Of a DNA stretch of 64,000 bases, positions 1-9,044 are shown in pieces (position 1 is the first letter of the stretch; the number at the start of each line of letters is the position of its first letter). The stretch spans positions 586,001-650,000 of the forward strand of contig NZ_QYUK01000011.1 in NCBI RefSeq assembly GCF_003590945.1. The letters are read 5' to 3'. Source of the stretch: Oleomonas cavernae (GTDB lineage Bacteria > Pseudomonadota > Alphaproteobacteria > Zavarziniales > Zavarziniaceae). The position numbers and the translations under genes were made by a program. Below the pieces are notes generated by a model. It ran no database searches and had not been told where the DNA came from. It was given only the letters and a program-made list of their open reading frames with translations.

Positions 1-1
1 T

Positions 2-415
2 TCCAAGGCGGCCGGCCTCTACATGATCTGCACCCTCTCCAAGCACAAGGCCGAGCAGGCGGGCTTCGACGATGCCCTGATGTTCGACTACCGCGGCCAG
101 GTGGCCGAGGCGACCGGCGCCAACATCTTCTTCGTGAAGGACGGCAAGCTGCACACGCCCAAGCCCGACTGCTTCCTGGACGGGATCACAAGGCGCACGG
201 TCATCGATATCGCGAAAAAGCATCAGATCGACGTGGTCGAACGGGCGATCATGCCGGGCGAGATGGAAGGGTTCGAGCAGGCCTTCCTGACCGGCACCGC
301 GGCGGAAGTGACCCCCTTGCGCGAGATCGGCCCCTATAATTTCGAAGTCGGCACGATCACCCAGACCCTGATGCACACCTACGACGACCTGGTCCGCGGC
401 AAGCTCAGGGACTAA
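2..415 (+). CDS. ilvE: Branched-chain amino acid aminotransferase, C-terminal part
   Basis: This is the C-terminal 137 residues of a class IV PLP-dependent aminotransferase, which interconverts branched-chain amino acids and their 2-oxo acids in the cytoplasm. The frame is open from base 2, so the start lies outside the window. The segment EATGANIFFVKDGKLHTP matches the family core that follows the cofactor-binding region, and FLTGTAAEVTPL is the conserved phosphate-side loop of IlvE proteins. The gene ends at TAA and is followed at once by a long palindromic repeat. D-amino acid transaminase shares the fold, but the TGTAAEVTP loop favours IlvE. Confidence 0.9.
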   Translation, partial: SKAAGLYMICTLSKHKAEQAGFDDALMFDYRGQVAEATGANIFFVKDGKLHTPKPDCFLDGITRRTVIDIAKKHQIDVVERAIMPGEMEGFEQAFLTGTAAEVTPLREIGPYNFEVGTITQTLMHTYDDLVRGKLRD

Positions 416-420
416 CAATC

Positions 421-512
421 GTCATCCCGGCGAAGGCCGGGATCCATTGCCGTGGCAGTCAAGATCCATCTCGCGTTCCACCACCATGGATCCCGGCTTT
501 CGCCGGGATGAC
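421..512. repeat. Family A palindromic intergenic repeat (copy A1)
   Basis: Two 27-base arms at 421-447 and 486-512 are inverted copies with one mismatch (core GTCATCCCGGCGAAGG), separated by 38 bases. It lies between the convergent ilvE and flotillin genes, so its hairpin could act as a two-way terminator. A second copy, split by an insertion sequence, lies at 55712-57399. Confidence 0.8.
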
Positions 513-529
513 GATTGAGGTTACTGACC

Positions 530-2266
530 TTACTCCTCCGCCTTCCGGCCGATCTCCGGCACCAGGCCGTCCAGGCCCTTGCCCAGGCCCAACTCGCCCA
601 GCAGGCGGTCGAGCAGGGGGGCCTGGGTGCGGTAGCGCAGCGCCGCGGCCACGGCCTTGTCGGCCAGGTTGTCGCCGGCTTCGCCGTTGCTCTCGGCGCC
701 TTCGGTGGCCTTGCCCAGGCCGCCCATGTCGACGATGCGGATCGAGTCGATCTTCTCGATCGGCTTGACCATCTGCGCGACGATGGCCGGCAGGGCCTCG
801 ACGATGCGCAGGCGCAGCTCCAGTTCCACCATCTTCTCCGACAGCGAATTGCGCGCCTCGTTCAAGGCGCGCTGGCCCGCCGAGTCGACCTCGTAGCTGC
901 GCGCCCGGGCATCGGCGCGGATCCGCTCGGCATCCGCTGACGCCTGGGCTTCGATGCGCAGGGCCTCGGCGCGTTCATCCGCTGCCGTGCGGTCGGCCTC
1001 GGCGCCGACGGTCACCTTCAAGGCTTCCTTCTCGGCTTCCTTGCGTGCCTCGGTCAGTTCGACCGCCTTGCGCCGTTCGGCCTGTTCGATGGCACGGGCG
1101 GATTCGACCCGTTCATCGGCGCGCACTTCCTCGGCCCTCGCCAGCGCCGCCGCGGCTTCCGCAGCGGAGCGGGCCTTGGACTGTTCGGCGATGGCGATTT
1201 CCGATTGCTGGCGGGTGATGGCGACGGTCTTCTCGGTCTCGATCTTCACCGTCTGGACCTGCTGGTCGGCGGTGATGCGCGCCTGCTCGGCCGAGGCTTC
1301 CGCGGCGACGCGGGCTTCCGACTGCTTGGCGATATCGATCTGGGACTTCTGGCGTTCGATCTCCAGGTCGCGGTCCTTGGCGATCTTCACCGTCTCGACC
1401 TTGCGCAGCGCCTCGATGCGGGCGTTCTCGGACAATTGGTCGGAGTCGGCTTCGCGCTTGGCGATTTCCATCTTGGCGGCGGCGCGCATGAAGGCGATCT
1501 CGCGTTCCTGGGCCAGGGTCGCGTCCTCGCTGGATTGCTCCAGGCTCAGCTTCTCGCGGGTCGCCTCCAGGTTCTTGCGCTTGATCGCCACCTCGGTGTC
1601 CTGCTCGATGACGAAGCGTTCGCGCCGCTTGATCTCGGTCTTCTCCTTCAACTTGGTCAGGCCCTCGGCATCGAAGGCGTTTTCCGGGTTGAAGAATTTC
1701 TGGTCGGTCTGGTCAAGGCCGGTCAGCGAGGCGGATTCAAGCTCCAGGCCGTTCTTGGACAGATCCTCGGCCACCACGTTCTGCACGCTCTGCACGAAAT
1801 CGGCGCGCTTCAGGTGCAGGTCTTCCAAGGTCATCTGGGCGGCGACCGCGCGCAGGGCGTCGACGAACTTGCCCTCGACCAGTTCCTTCAGGGCCATGGT
1901 GTCGTTGGTGCGGGTGCCCAGGCTCTGCGCCGCCATCTGGATCGCGTCGCTGTCGCGCTTCACGCGGACGAAGAATTCGACCGTCACGTCGGCGCGCAGC
2001 TTGTCGTTGGTGATCAGGGCCTCGTTCTCGGCCCGGCGCACGACCAGCTTCAGGGTCTTGAGGTTCACCGCGGTGATCTCGTGGAACACCGGCAGGACCA
2101 GGGCGCCACCGTCCAGGATCACCTTGGACCCACCCAGGCCGGTGCGCACGAAGGCCATTTCCTTGGAGGCCCGGCGGTAGAGCCGCGCGAACACCAGGCC
2201 GATGGCGAACAGCAATACCAGGCCCAGGATGACGGGCACCAGGATGGTCGGGATCATCTCTTCCAT
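530..2266 (-). CDS. Flotillin-like SPFH/Band 7 membrane protein (YqiK type)
   Basis: The 578-residue protein has one N-terminal transmembrane segment (about residues 5-28), a Band 7/SPFH domain (about 30-190) and a very long Glu/Ala/Arg-rich coiled coil (about 215-490). This is the layout of bacterial flotillins such as YqiK, which assemble into membrane scaffolds. It lies 13 bases downstream of a YqiJ/NfeD-type gene, the usual flotillin partner, so the two are probably co-transcribed. The role is structural (membrane domain organisation or stress); no catalytic site is expected. The start ATG is preceded by a GA-rich stretch (GAGGATTAGACC). Confidence 0.9.
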   Translation of the reverse strand: MEEMIPTILVPVILGLVLLFAIGLVFARLYRRASKEMAFVRTGLGGSKVILDGGALVLPVFHEITAVNLKTLKLVVRRAENEALITNDKLRADVTVEFFVRVKRDSDAIQMAAQSLGTRTNDTMALKELVEGKFVDALRAVAAQMTLEDLHLKRADFVQSVQNVVAEDLSKNGLELESASLTGLDQTDQKFFNPENAFDAEGLTKLKEKTEIKRRERFVIEQDTEVAIKRKNLEATREKLSLEQSSEDATLAQEREIAFMRAAAKMEIAKREADSDQLSENARIEALRKVETVKIAKDRDLEIERQKSQIDIAKQSEARVAAEASAEQARITADQQVQTVKIETEKTVAITRQQSEIAIAEQSKARSAAEAAAALARAEEVRADERVESARAIEQAERRKAVELTEARKEAEKEALKVTVGAEADRTAADERAEALRIEAQASADAERIRADARARSYEVDSAGQRALNEARNSLSEKMVELELRLRIVEALPAIVAQMVKPIEKIDSIRIVDMGGLGKATEGAESNGEAGDNLADKAVAAALRYRTQAPLLDRLLGELGLGKGLDGLVPEIGRKAEE

Positions 2267-2279
2267 GGTCTAATCCTCC

Positions 2280-2906
2280 TCAGATCTTGTCGGCATCGGG
2301 CATGGCGGCGGCGGTATAGACGGTGCCTTCCCGGGCCAGCAGCACCACGCGGGTGCCGGGCGGGTGGGATTCGCTGTCGATCGCCGGGCGCACGCGGACG
2401 TAGTGGGTGTGACCATGGGCATCGCGCACGCGCGCCTCCGCCGGGCTGCCCGAGCGGGCCGTGCCCGTCGTCACTTCGGCGATCCGGCCGACCAGCGAAT
2501 CCTGTGTGACGGCTTCCGTTTCTTCACGCGGCAGCACGCGGGCGACCCCGATCGACAGCCAGCGGGTGGCGAAGATCGCAGGCGGCAGGGTGACCAGGCC
2601 GGCGAGCCAGGCGGTCAGCGGCACGCCGTTCGAAAAATGCTCAATTATTGCCTGCAGGCTCAGGCCGATCGCGGCGAAGGCGGCGCAGAATTCGGCGATC
2701 AGGATCAGCAAGGGCACCTTGCCCAGACCCAGCCAGTCGAACACGCCGGCATCGCCGTCGACATGGGGCGCATCGGCATGGTCGCCGTGCCCGCTCAGCG
2801 ACAGGCCGGTCAGGGTGCCGATCAACTCGATCGCGACCAGTGCCACCAGGAACACGATGGCGATGGCAAAGGGCGTATTCGGGCCGGAAAAGATCTCGTG
2901 GATCAT
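2280..2906 (-). CDS. YqiJ/NfeD-like membrane protein with OB-fold tail
   Basis: This 208-residue protein has hydrophobic segments near residues 12-34, 62-86 and 95-117 and a C-terminal beta-rich region (about 130-200) like the OB fold of YqiJ/NfeD proteins. A His/Asp-rich loop (GHGDHADAPHVDGD) follows the first membrane span. YqiJ-type proteins are encoded next to flotillins and are thought to anchor or regulate them. The start overlaps the stop of the upstream hypothetical gene by 4 bases (ATGA) and the flotillin gene follows 13 bases downstream, so all three look like one operon. Family call is from architecture and context. Confidence 0.8.
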   Translation of the reverse strand: MIHEIFSGPNTPFAIAIVFLVALVAIELIGTLTGLSLSGHGDHADAPHVDGDAGVFDWLGLGKVPLLILIAEFCAAFAAIGLSLQAIIEHFSNGVPLTAWLAGLVTLPPAIFATRWLSIGVARVLPREETEAVTQDSLVGRIAEVTTGTARSGSPAEARVRDAHGHTHYVRVRPAIDSESHPPGTRVVLLAREGTVYTAAAMPDADKI

Positions 2907-3424
2907 TGGTCCTCAGGCTTCAGGGCGGCGGTCAGGATGGCATGGCGCGCCACTGTATTCTGTGTCGCCCGCCACAAAGGCAGCGTCGTTTCAACAAAAT
3001 GACGGCCCCAGGCCGCCGCCGCGTGCTCCGCCCTGAGCGCGGCTTGGGCGGCGGCCAGCAATTGCAGGCGCACGCTTTCCTCGCCGCCGTTGGCGACGGC
3101 GAGCGCTTTCGCCTGGTCGGCGATCCAGTCGATGGTGGCCGCCCGGCCCTCGGCATGGGCGATCAGGTCGCGCAGGCGGCCGGTCATGGCGACGACGGCA
3201 TCGTCCGGGCCGGCCTGTTCGCCGGGCACGCGGCCCCAAAGGCGCCTGATCAGGCTGCGGCGGGCGGGCGGCAGGCTCAACCGCGGGACGACCTCGCGAA
3301 TGGCGGCGATCATGGCGCCGCCGGTATCGGCCCCCGCGGTCAGATCAGCCAACGCCTGGGTCAATGCCGCAAGGCTGTCGCCGGTGGCCGGCGACGTTGC
3401 TGCGGTTGAGGATTCGCGGATCAT
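2903..3424 (-). CDS. Hypothetical helical protein of the flotillin operon
   Basis: I do not recognise this 173-residue protein. It is rich in Ala, Leu and Arg, has no signal peptide or membrane span, and is predicted mostly helical. The start at 3424 (MIRESS) was preferred over more upstream codons because a purine-rich GGGAAAGGG sits just before it and the upstream extension is not protein-like. Its stop overlaps the start of the YqiJ-like gene by 4 bases, which implies translational coupling and a role with the flotillin pair. No catalytic motif is visible. Confidence 0.65.
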   Translation of the reverse strand: MIRESSTAATSPATGDSLAALTQALADLTAGADTGGAMIAAIREVVPRLSLPPARRSLIRRLWGRVPGEQAGPDDAVVAMTGRLRDLIAHAEGRAATIDWIADQAKALAVANGGEESVRLQLLAAAQAALRAEHAAAAWGRHFVETTLPLWRATQNTVARHAILTAALKPEDQ

Positions 3425-3541
3425 CCTGGCCCTTTCCCTGAAGCACAGGATGCCGCAGGGAACGTCACGGGGCGAGACCCCGATCGCGTAAAAGATGTGA
3501 TTGTGCCGACCCGGCTTCAAGCAGGGTTGCGCCGATTTTCA

Positions 3542-4366
3542 TCAGCGGTCGCGGAAACGCAGGCGTTCGAGCGTCGGCGCGACGCTGCTCCCCAAGCTGA
3601 TCTGGGGCAGGGACGGGACGAAATTCTCGGCTTGCTCGCGCCGTGAAACGCAAACGCGGGCAGCCTCCGCCAGGGCCGGGAAGTTGCCCGCGGCAGGGAG
3701 ATTCTGCAAGGTGCAGGCATCGAAATAGGGATACCGGTCATCTTCGCTGCAGCCAAACGACGACCGGTCGGCCCGCGCTGCGGCCACCACCAGGCGGTTG
3801 GGGGCCGATAGCGCGGGGAGGAAGACGCCCGAGTGACAGGCGGAGATGACGACCACGGTGGGGCGGCCGGCACAGGTTGAATCCAACAACTGCGCCATCG
3901 CCCACGGCGCGATCAGGTCGTGGCCCATCAGCACGCCGTCCTCGCTGCCATGGGAGGTGATGTAGACCAGGCAACCCTCGCCGGCCCGGGTCAACAGGCG
4001 GCCGAGGGTCGAGGCGACGTCACCGAAACGGCTGGCTTCCGCGACAGGATCCGGTCCCGGGCCGGCTGAGAACTGGCGGATATTGGCGGGCGAGAAACCG
4101 GCCCGCACGAAGGCTGCGCTCAGGTCGCGCCGGGCATTGTCGAAGGTCGCGCTGGGCACGCCTTCGCCCGACCGCCAGTCGCCGGCGACCACCACCGCGG
4201 CCCAGTTGGCAAAGCCGGCGGCGTTGCCCGGCGCCGGCGGCGGGACGGGTGCTGCCGGGGCCGCGATTGGCGTCGGCAAGGCACCCGACGCCTTCTGGCC
4301 ATCGGCAGCACAGCCCGCCAGCATCAGCAGGCCAAGCAGAACCGGGGCAACGCGCCAAGACCGCAT
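3542..4366 (-). CDS. Caspase-like lipoprotein, peptidase C13 family
   Basis: The 274-residue protein begins with a lipoprotein signal (LLMLAGC, lipidated Cys19), then a Pro/Ala linker, then a C13-type caspase-fold domain (about residues 53-230). The catalytic dyad is visible: His139 in YITSHGSEDG and Cys177 in VISACHSGVF, each after a hydrophobic beta strand as in legumain-type peptidases. It should act in the periplasm, tethered to a membrane. The gene starts 9 bases before the stop of the GS-like gene in the same direction, so it may be the last gene of the polyamine set, or independent. Its substrate is unknown. Confidence 0.85.
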   Translation of the reverse strand: MRSWRVAPVLLGLLMLAGCAADGQKASGALPTPIAAPAAPVPPPAPGNAAGFANWAAVVVAGDWRSGEGVPSATFDNARRDLSAAFVRAGFSPANIRQFSAGPGPDPVAEASRFGDVASTLGRLLTRAGEGCLVYITSHGSEDGVLMGHDLIAPWAMAQLLDSTCAGRPTVVVISACHSGVFLPALSAPNRLVVAAARADRSSFGCSEDDRYPYFDACTLQNLPAAGNFPALAEAARVCVSRREQAENFVPSLPQISLGSSVAPTLERLRFRDR

Positions 4367-4375
4367 CTAACCTCC

Positions 4376-5755
4376 TCAGGCGTTACGCAGGTACCAGGTG
4401 TAGTCGAGTGCCGTCACCTGGGCGTTGAAGCGATCGAGTTCCGCCCGCTTGATCGCGGTGAAGACATCCGCGTAGCGGGCACCCAGATAGTCGCGCATCA
4501 GATCGGAGGCGGCAAACAGGTTGATGGCATCGTTCCACTGGGTCGGCAGGCGCTGTGCCGTTTCGGCATAGCCGTCCTTGATCACCATGGCCGGCGGCGT
4601 GAGCTGCCTGGTGATGCCATGATGGACACCGGCCAGCACCACCGCCGCTGCCAGATAGGGATTGGCATCGGCGCCGCAGACCCGGTGTTCGATATGCCGG
4701 CTCGAGGCCGGGCCGATCGGCACGCGCACGCTGACCGAGCGGTTGTTGACACCCCAGCACGGCGCGATCGGGGCGTAGGAACCCAGGCGGAAGCGGCGAT
4801 AGGAATTGGCGTTGGGGGCGAAGATCGCCGTGCCCGCTTCCATGGTCTCGATCAGGCCGGCGATGGCCTGTTGCATGATCGGCGGGCCGGCGGGCTCGAC
4901 GCTGGCAAAGATGTTCGTCCCCGCCGCGTCGTTCAGGCTCAGGTGCAGGTGCAGGCCCGAGCCGGTGCGGCCGGTGAAGGGCTTGGCCATGAAGGTGGCG
5001 ATCAGGCCGTGCTTCTGGGCCACGCCGCGGATGGTGCGCTTGAAGAAGATGGCATCGTCGATCGCCTTCATGGCATGGGGCTGGTGGCGCAGGGTGATCT
5101 CGAACTGGCCGGGCGCGAATTCGCTGATCGCGGTTTCGGCCGGCAAGCCTTGCGCATCGGCCGCCGCCTGCAACTCGGTCAGGAAGGCGCCGAATTCCTC
5201 CAGCGCGTTCAGCTCGTAGACCTGGGTGGTGACCAGCGGCCGGCCGGTCAGCGGCGAGGAGGCGAGCCTGATCATGCCGTCATCGCCCAGCTTGGGATCG
5301 ACGACATAGAATTCCAGTTCCGCCGCGACCACCGGGGTTGCGCCCAGCGCCTCGTAACGCTTGACGACACGGGCCAGGGCATGGCGCGGATCGGCTTCCT
5401 CGGGCCGGCCGTCGAGGTGATGGACGGTCAGGATCACCTGCGCCGTGCCGGCAAGCCAGGGCGCCCGCTTCAGCGTGCCGGGCACCGGGAAGGCGAGACG
5501 GTCGGCGTCGCCTTCCTCCCACACCAGGCCGGTCTCGTCGACATCGGCGCCGGTCACGTCCAGGCCTAAGATCGAGCAGGGCAGGGGGCGGCCGTTGACG
5601 TAGACCGAGGCGAGCTCGTGGGCGCGCACGGTCTTGCCGCGGGCAACGCCGCTGGTATCGGTCAAGACCAGTTGCACCGCCGTGATATCGGGATTGGCGG
5701 CCAGGAAGCGGGCGGCTTCGGCGCCGTCGGTGGCGGCGGGGTGGGGGGTGCTCAC
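4376..5755 (-). CDS. Glutamine synthetase family ligase (gamma-glutamylputrescine synthetase-like)
   Basis: This 459-residue protein is a type I glutamine synthetase fold enzyme of the PuuA/GlnT group. These ATP-dependent ligases join glutamate to an amine. The N-terminal beta-grasp domain is followed by the catalytic domain with the active-site motif NANSYRRF and the sequence IEHRVCGADANPY, typical of non-GlnA members. It lacks the adenylylation loop pattern of GlnA. Its start overlaps the aminotransferase stop by 4 bases, and a Pot-like transporter lies upstream, so gamma-glutamylation of putrescine or another polyamine is the likely first catabolic step. The exact amine is inferred from context only. 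Confidence 0.88.
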   Translation of the reverse strand: MSTPHPAATDGAEAARFLAANPDITAVQLVLTDTSGVARGKTVRAHELASVYVNGRPLPCSILGLDVTGADVDETGLVWEEGDADRLAFPVPGTLKRAPWLAGTAQVILTVHHLDGRPEEADPRHALARVVKRYEALGATPVVAAELEFYVVDPKLGDDGMIRLASSPLTGRPLVTTQVYELNALEEFGAFLTELQAAADAQGLPAETAISEFAPGQFEITLRHQPHAMKAIDDAIFFKRTIRGVAQKHGLIATFMAKPFTGRTGSGLHLHLSLNDAAGTNIFASVEPAGPPIMQQAIAGLIETMEAGTAIFAPNANSYRRFRLGSYAPIAPCWGVNNRSVSVRVPIGPASSRHIEHRVCGADANPYLAAAVVLAGVHHGITRQLTPPAMVIKDGYAETAQRLPTQWNDAINLFAASDLMRDYLGARYADVFTAIKRAELDRFNAQVTALDYTWYLRNA

Positions 5756-7131
5756 GATTCAACTCCGGAAATCAGGGCGTCGCAGGCGCCGGCGACGGTC
5801 GCGACCAGATGGTCGACATCGGCAATGGTGGTCGCGGGACAGGTCAGGGTCATGTTGTGGAACGGCGCGATCAGCACGCCGCGGTTCATCAGGTAGAGGT
5901 GAATAGCTGCTTCCAGCGGCCCGTGCATCGCCTTGGCCGCCTGCGTGCCGTTGCGCGGCGGGGTCGGGCCGCAGACGAATTCCGCGCGCGCCCCCACCGC
6001 CGAGACGTGCCAGGGCAGGCTGCGTACTTCGATGATCCGGCGCAGCCCCCGCTCCACGCCTTCGGACATCGCCAGCATCTGGGCATAGGCGGCCGGGGTC
6101 ATGACCTGTTCCAGGTTGGCCCGCAAGGCCCGCATCGCCAGCGCATTGGCCGACAAGGTGGTGCCCATGCCGGAATGGCCGGGGCCGGTCCTGGCGCGGG
6201 CCGCCTTCATCGCCTGGGCGACCGCCGCGGTGAAGCCCCAGACGGCGCAGGGCACGCCGCCGGCGATCGCCTTGCCGACCACGAAAAAATCGGGTTCGAG
6301 CCCGTGGGCGCGGGTCCAGCCGCCCGGCCCGGTCGAGATCGTGTGGGTCTCGTCGATCAGCAGCAGCGTACCGGTCGCCCGGGTCAGGCGGCGCACGCCG
6401 TCGAGGAAGCCCGCTTCCGGCAGGACCATGCCGATGTTGGTCAGCGCCGGTTCGGTGATGACGCAGGCGACATCGCGGTCCGCCAGCGCCGCTTCCAGCG
6501 CCTCGAGATCGTTGAATTCGACCACCTTGGCGACGGTCGCGATGTCCGTCACCTGGCCCAGCAGGCCGGGCCGGTGGATGGCGCCGCCGTCGGCATCCAG
6601 GCGCAGGAAGGTCTCGTCCACCGTGCCGTGATAGCAGCCGTTGAACACCAGGATCCTGGGCCGGCCGGTGATGGCCCGGGCCCAGCGCAGGGCAAAGCGG
6701 TTGGCATCGGTCGCGGTCGAGGCGACCTGCCAGAACGGCAGGCCGAAGCGCATGGCCAGCAGTTCGCCCACCGCCGGCGTATCCTCGGTCGGCAGCATAT
6801 AGGTCAGGCCATGGCCGCCTTGCTCGGCCAGGACCCTCAGGATCGGCTCGGGCGAATGCCCGAACATCGAGCCGGTGTCGCCCAGGCAGAAGTCGCGATA
6901 CCGGTTGCCGTCGACATCGGTCAGGCTGGCGCCCTGGGCCTTGGCCACGAACAGCGGGAAGGGCGTGCCCCAGTCGGTCATCCAGTGCAGCGGCACGCCG
7001 TCGGGGAAGTGCGCGCGGGATTTCTGGCCCAGGGCCGCCGACCTGGGGTGGGTGGCGACGAAGCGTTCGGTTTCCCGGGCCAGCACGGAATCGATGTGGC
7101 TGGACTTGATTCCGGCGACGAGGGCATCCAT
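5752..7131 (-). CDS. Class III aminotransferase (polyamine-cluster type)
   Basis: The 459-residue PLP enzyme belongs to fold type I, class III. DETHTISTGPGG carries the conserved Asp that contacts the PLP ring nitrogen, and FFVVGKAIAGG carries the Schiff-base Lys. The N-terminal part resembles glutamate-1-semialdehyde aminomutase-like enzymes. It is translationally coupled to the GS-like ligase (4-base overlap), which suggests a role in moving the amino group during polyamine or omega-amino acid breakdown. The gene is divergent from the kinase gene at 7253. Heme biosynthesis is an unlikely role because hemL is normally not in such a cluster. Confidence 0.87.
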   Translation of the reverse strand: MDALVAGIKSSHIDSVLARETERFVATHPRSAALGQKSRAHFPDGVPLHWMTDWGTPFPLFVAKAQGASLTDVDGNRYRDFCLGDTGSMFGHSPEPILRVLAEQGGHGLTYMLPTEDTPAVGELLAMRFGLPFWQVASTATDANRFALRWARAITGRPRILVFNGCYHGTVDETFLRLDADGGAIHRPGLLGQVTDIATVAKVVEFNDLEALEAALADRDVACVITEPALTNIGMVLPEAGFLDGVRRLTRATGTLLLIDETHTISTGPGGWTRAHGLEPDFFVVGKAIAGGVPCAVWGFTAAVAQAMKAARARTGPGHSGMGTTLSANALAMRALRANLEQVMTPAAYAQMLAMSEGVERGLRRIIEVRSLPWHVSAVGARAEFVCGPTPPRNGTQAAKAMHGPLEAAIHLYLMNRGVLIAPFHNMTLTCPATTIADVDHLVATVAGACDALISGVES

Positions 7132-7252
7132 TCAAGAACCTGAAATTTTACAAAGCCGGCCGGGATGATGCGTCGACGCCCCTGAATTGGGCAATAGGAT
7201 CATGAAGGAAGGCGTGCTAGGTGCCTTAGGGGCGCAAGGAGGGTTGGGGCCG

Positions 7253-8095
7253 TTGTCGGACGAAATAGCAAGGCAGGCGGTGGCGGATGTGTGCGATGGG
7301 CTGGCCGTGATCGGCCAGGGCCAGCGCGCCACCCTGTATCGCCTGGCCGATGGCCGGGTGTTGAAGCTCTACCATCCGCAGATCCCCGACGAGGTGGTCC
7401 AGGCCGAATACGCCTTGTCCCAGGCCGCCAACCGGGCCGGCCTGCCGAGCTGGCCCGTCCACGAGCTGATCCTCGAGGGCGGCTGGCGCGCGCTGCTGGG
7501 CGATTTCGTCGACGGTCCCAGCGTCAGCGACCAGATGCGTCGGCGGCCCTGGCGCATCCCGCGGCTGCTGCGGGCACTGGCCGCGATCCAGGCCAGGCTG
7601 CACACCACGCCGGTGGTCGTCGAACAGCCCGCCCGGCTTCACGATCCCAAGCGCATCAGGGGATTCTTGCGGGGCCTGTCCGCCCCCTTGGCGGCGCTGG
7701 TCGAGCGCGAGGTGGCGGCGGCGGCCTCGCAAGGCTTCTGCCATGGCGATTTCCACGGTGGCAATGTCCTGGTCAGCGCCCGGGGCCTGATCATGATCGA
7801 TTGGGACCGTGCCGGGCGCGGCCCGGTCGCCGCCGATGTCGGGCGCACCCTGGCCTGGCTGTCGCTGGGGCCGACTGACAGCCGCAGGATCGGCAAGGTG
7901 GAACTGGCGTTCCGCAACCGGCTCGCCGAAATCTACCTGGCCGAATATTGCCGGCTGACCGGCACGCCACCGCGCCCGATCCTGGCCTGGCTGATGTTCG
8001 AGATCGTCCGCCGCCGCCGCGAGCAGGAAAGCGATCCGGCCATCAGGCGCCATCTCAAGCACCTGGCCCGGAGACTCCGCCGGGCGGCGGCGTGA
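7253..8095 (+). CDS. Aminoglycoside phosphotransferase/choline kinase-like protein
   Basis: The protein has the APH-type kinase core: an N-lobe with RVLKLYHP (ATP-anchoring Lys), the catalytic loop HGDFHGGNVLV and the metal-binding MIDWDRAG. It transfers phosphate to a small molecule, identity unknown. I chose the TTG start at 7253 (280 residues) because a near-perfect AAGGAGGG at 7236-7243 sits 9 bases before it. Upstream in-frame ATG 7202 and TTG 7187 have no good ribosome site. It stands alone on the plus strand inside an otherwise minus-strand polyamine cluster, so the substrate might be an amino alcohol or amine, but this is only inference. Confidence 0.82.
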   Translation: MSDEIARQAVADVCDGLAVIGQGQRATLYRLADGRVLKLYHPQIPDEVVQAEYALSQAANRAGLPSWPVHELILEGGWRALLGDFVDGPSVSDQMRRRPWRIPRLLRALAAIQARLHTTPVVVEQPARLHDPKRIRGFLRGLSAPLAALVEREVAAAASQGFCHGDFHGGNVLVSARGLIMIDWDRAGRGPVAADVGRTLAWLSLGPTDSRRIGKVELAFRNRLAEIYLAEYCRLTGTPPRPILAWLMFEIVRRRREQESDPAIRRHLKHLARRLRRAAA

Positions 8096-8103
8096 CGGGC
8101 ATA

Positions 8104-8247
8104 TAGCCCTCTCCACCCTTCAGGGGGGAGAGGGTTGGGTGAGGTGGGTTGGTGGCATAAAGCTCGCTTTGGCCCAAGCCACCACCTCACCCTCCCCGTC
8201 GCTACGCGCCGGGTCCCCTCCCTCTCCCCCGCAAGCGGCGGAGAGGG
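8104..8247. repeat. Family C palindromic repeat between convergent genes
   Basis: This 144-base block contains nested inverted segments: CCCTCTCC with GGAGAGGG, GGGTGAGGTGG with CCACCTCACCC, and a final CCCCGCAAGCGGCGGAGAGGG stem. It separates the convergent kinase and permease genes, where it may end transcription from both sides. A short relative lies at 26991-27013. Confidence 0.6.
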
Positions 8248-8249
8248 CC

Positions 8250-9044
8250 TTAAGGCGTAGCCGGCGTGCGGCGGCGTTTCAGTTCATAGAACACGGCGCC
8301 GAGGATGGTCAGCGCGATCAGGATCAGGCCCAGGGCATTGACCGCCGGGGTGACACCGGTACGCACCTTGGAGGCGATGTAGACGGTCAGGGTCGTGTCG
8401 ATGCCGCGCACGAACATGGTCGTGTTGTAGTTCTCGAAGGATTGCAGGAAGGCCAGGAACGCCGCCGCGATCAGGCTGGGCGCCAGATAGGGCAGGGTGA
8501 TCCGCCGGAACACCATGCCCTGGGTGGCGCCGAGGTCGAGCGCCGCCTCTTCCAGGGTGCGGTCGAAGCGCTCCAGCCGGGCCGCGACCATCAGCATGAC
8601 GTAGCCCGAAATGAAGCTCGCCTGGGCGATGATGGTGAGCAAGGGCCCGCCGCCCACACCGAAGCGCTCGCGCCAGAAGATCAGGGTCGAGATGCCGATG
8701 ATCACGCCGGGGGTGAGCAGGGGCGAGACCATGATGCCGTACAGCACGGTGCGGGCGCGCTTGTGCACCGATTGCAGGATCAGCGCGGCGGCGACCCCGG
8801 TGGGCACGGCCAGGGCGATGACGCCCAAGCCGATGACGATGCTGGACCACAAGGCGTCCCACATCTTGCCGTCGGTGAACAGGGCATCGAACCACTTGGT
8901 GGTGAAGTCGACCCAGGGCGTGATGGTGGGGAAGCGGCTGTCGTTGAAGGTCGCCAGCCCCATGATCACCAGGGGCAGGAACAGATAGATCAGGAACACC
9001 GCCAGATAGGCGCGCATCACCGGCGAGGAATGGTTGCCGTTCAT
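8250..9044 (-). CDS. Polyamine-type ABC transporter permease (PotC/PotI-like)
   Basis: The 264-residue inner-membrane protein has about six transmembrane segments and the EAA loop that contacts the ATPase (EEAALDLGATQGMVFRRI). It is the second permease of a spermidine/putrescine-type importer. The start at 9044 (MNGNHSS) gives a 4-base ATGA overlap with the first permease and removes an implausible polar N-terminal extension. Together with the genes at 9041-12324 it makes a complete importer: substrate-binding protein, ATPase and two permeases. The enzymes for ligase and transaminase steps downstream fit import of a polyamine for catabolism. Confidence 0.92.
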   Translation of the reverse strand: MNGNHSSPVMRAYLAVFLIYLFLPLVIMGLATFNDSRFPTITPWVDFTTKWFDALFTDGKMWDALWSSIVIGLGVIALAVPTGVAAALILQSVHKRARTVLYGIMVSPLLTPGVIIGISTLIFWRERFGVGGGPLLTIIAQASFISGYVMLMVAARLERFDRTLEEAALDLGATQGMVFRRITLPYLAPSLIAAAFLAFLQSFENYNTTMFVRGIDTTLTVYIASKVRTGVTPAVNALGLILIALTILGAVFYELKRRRTPATP

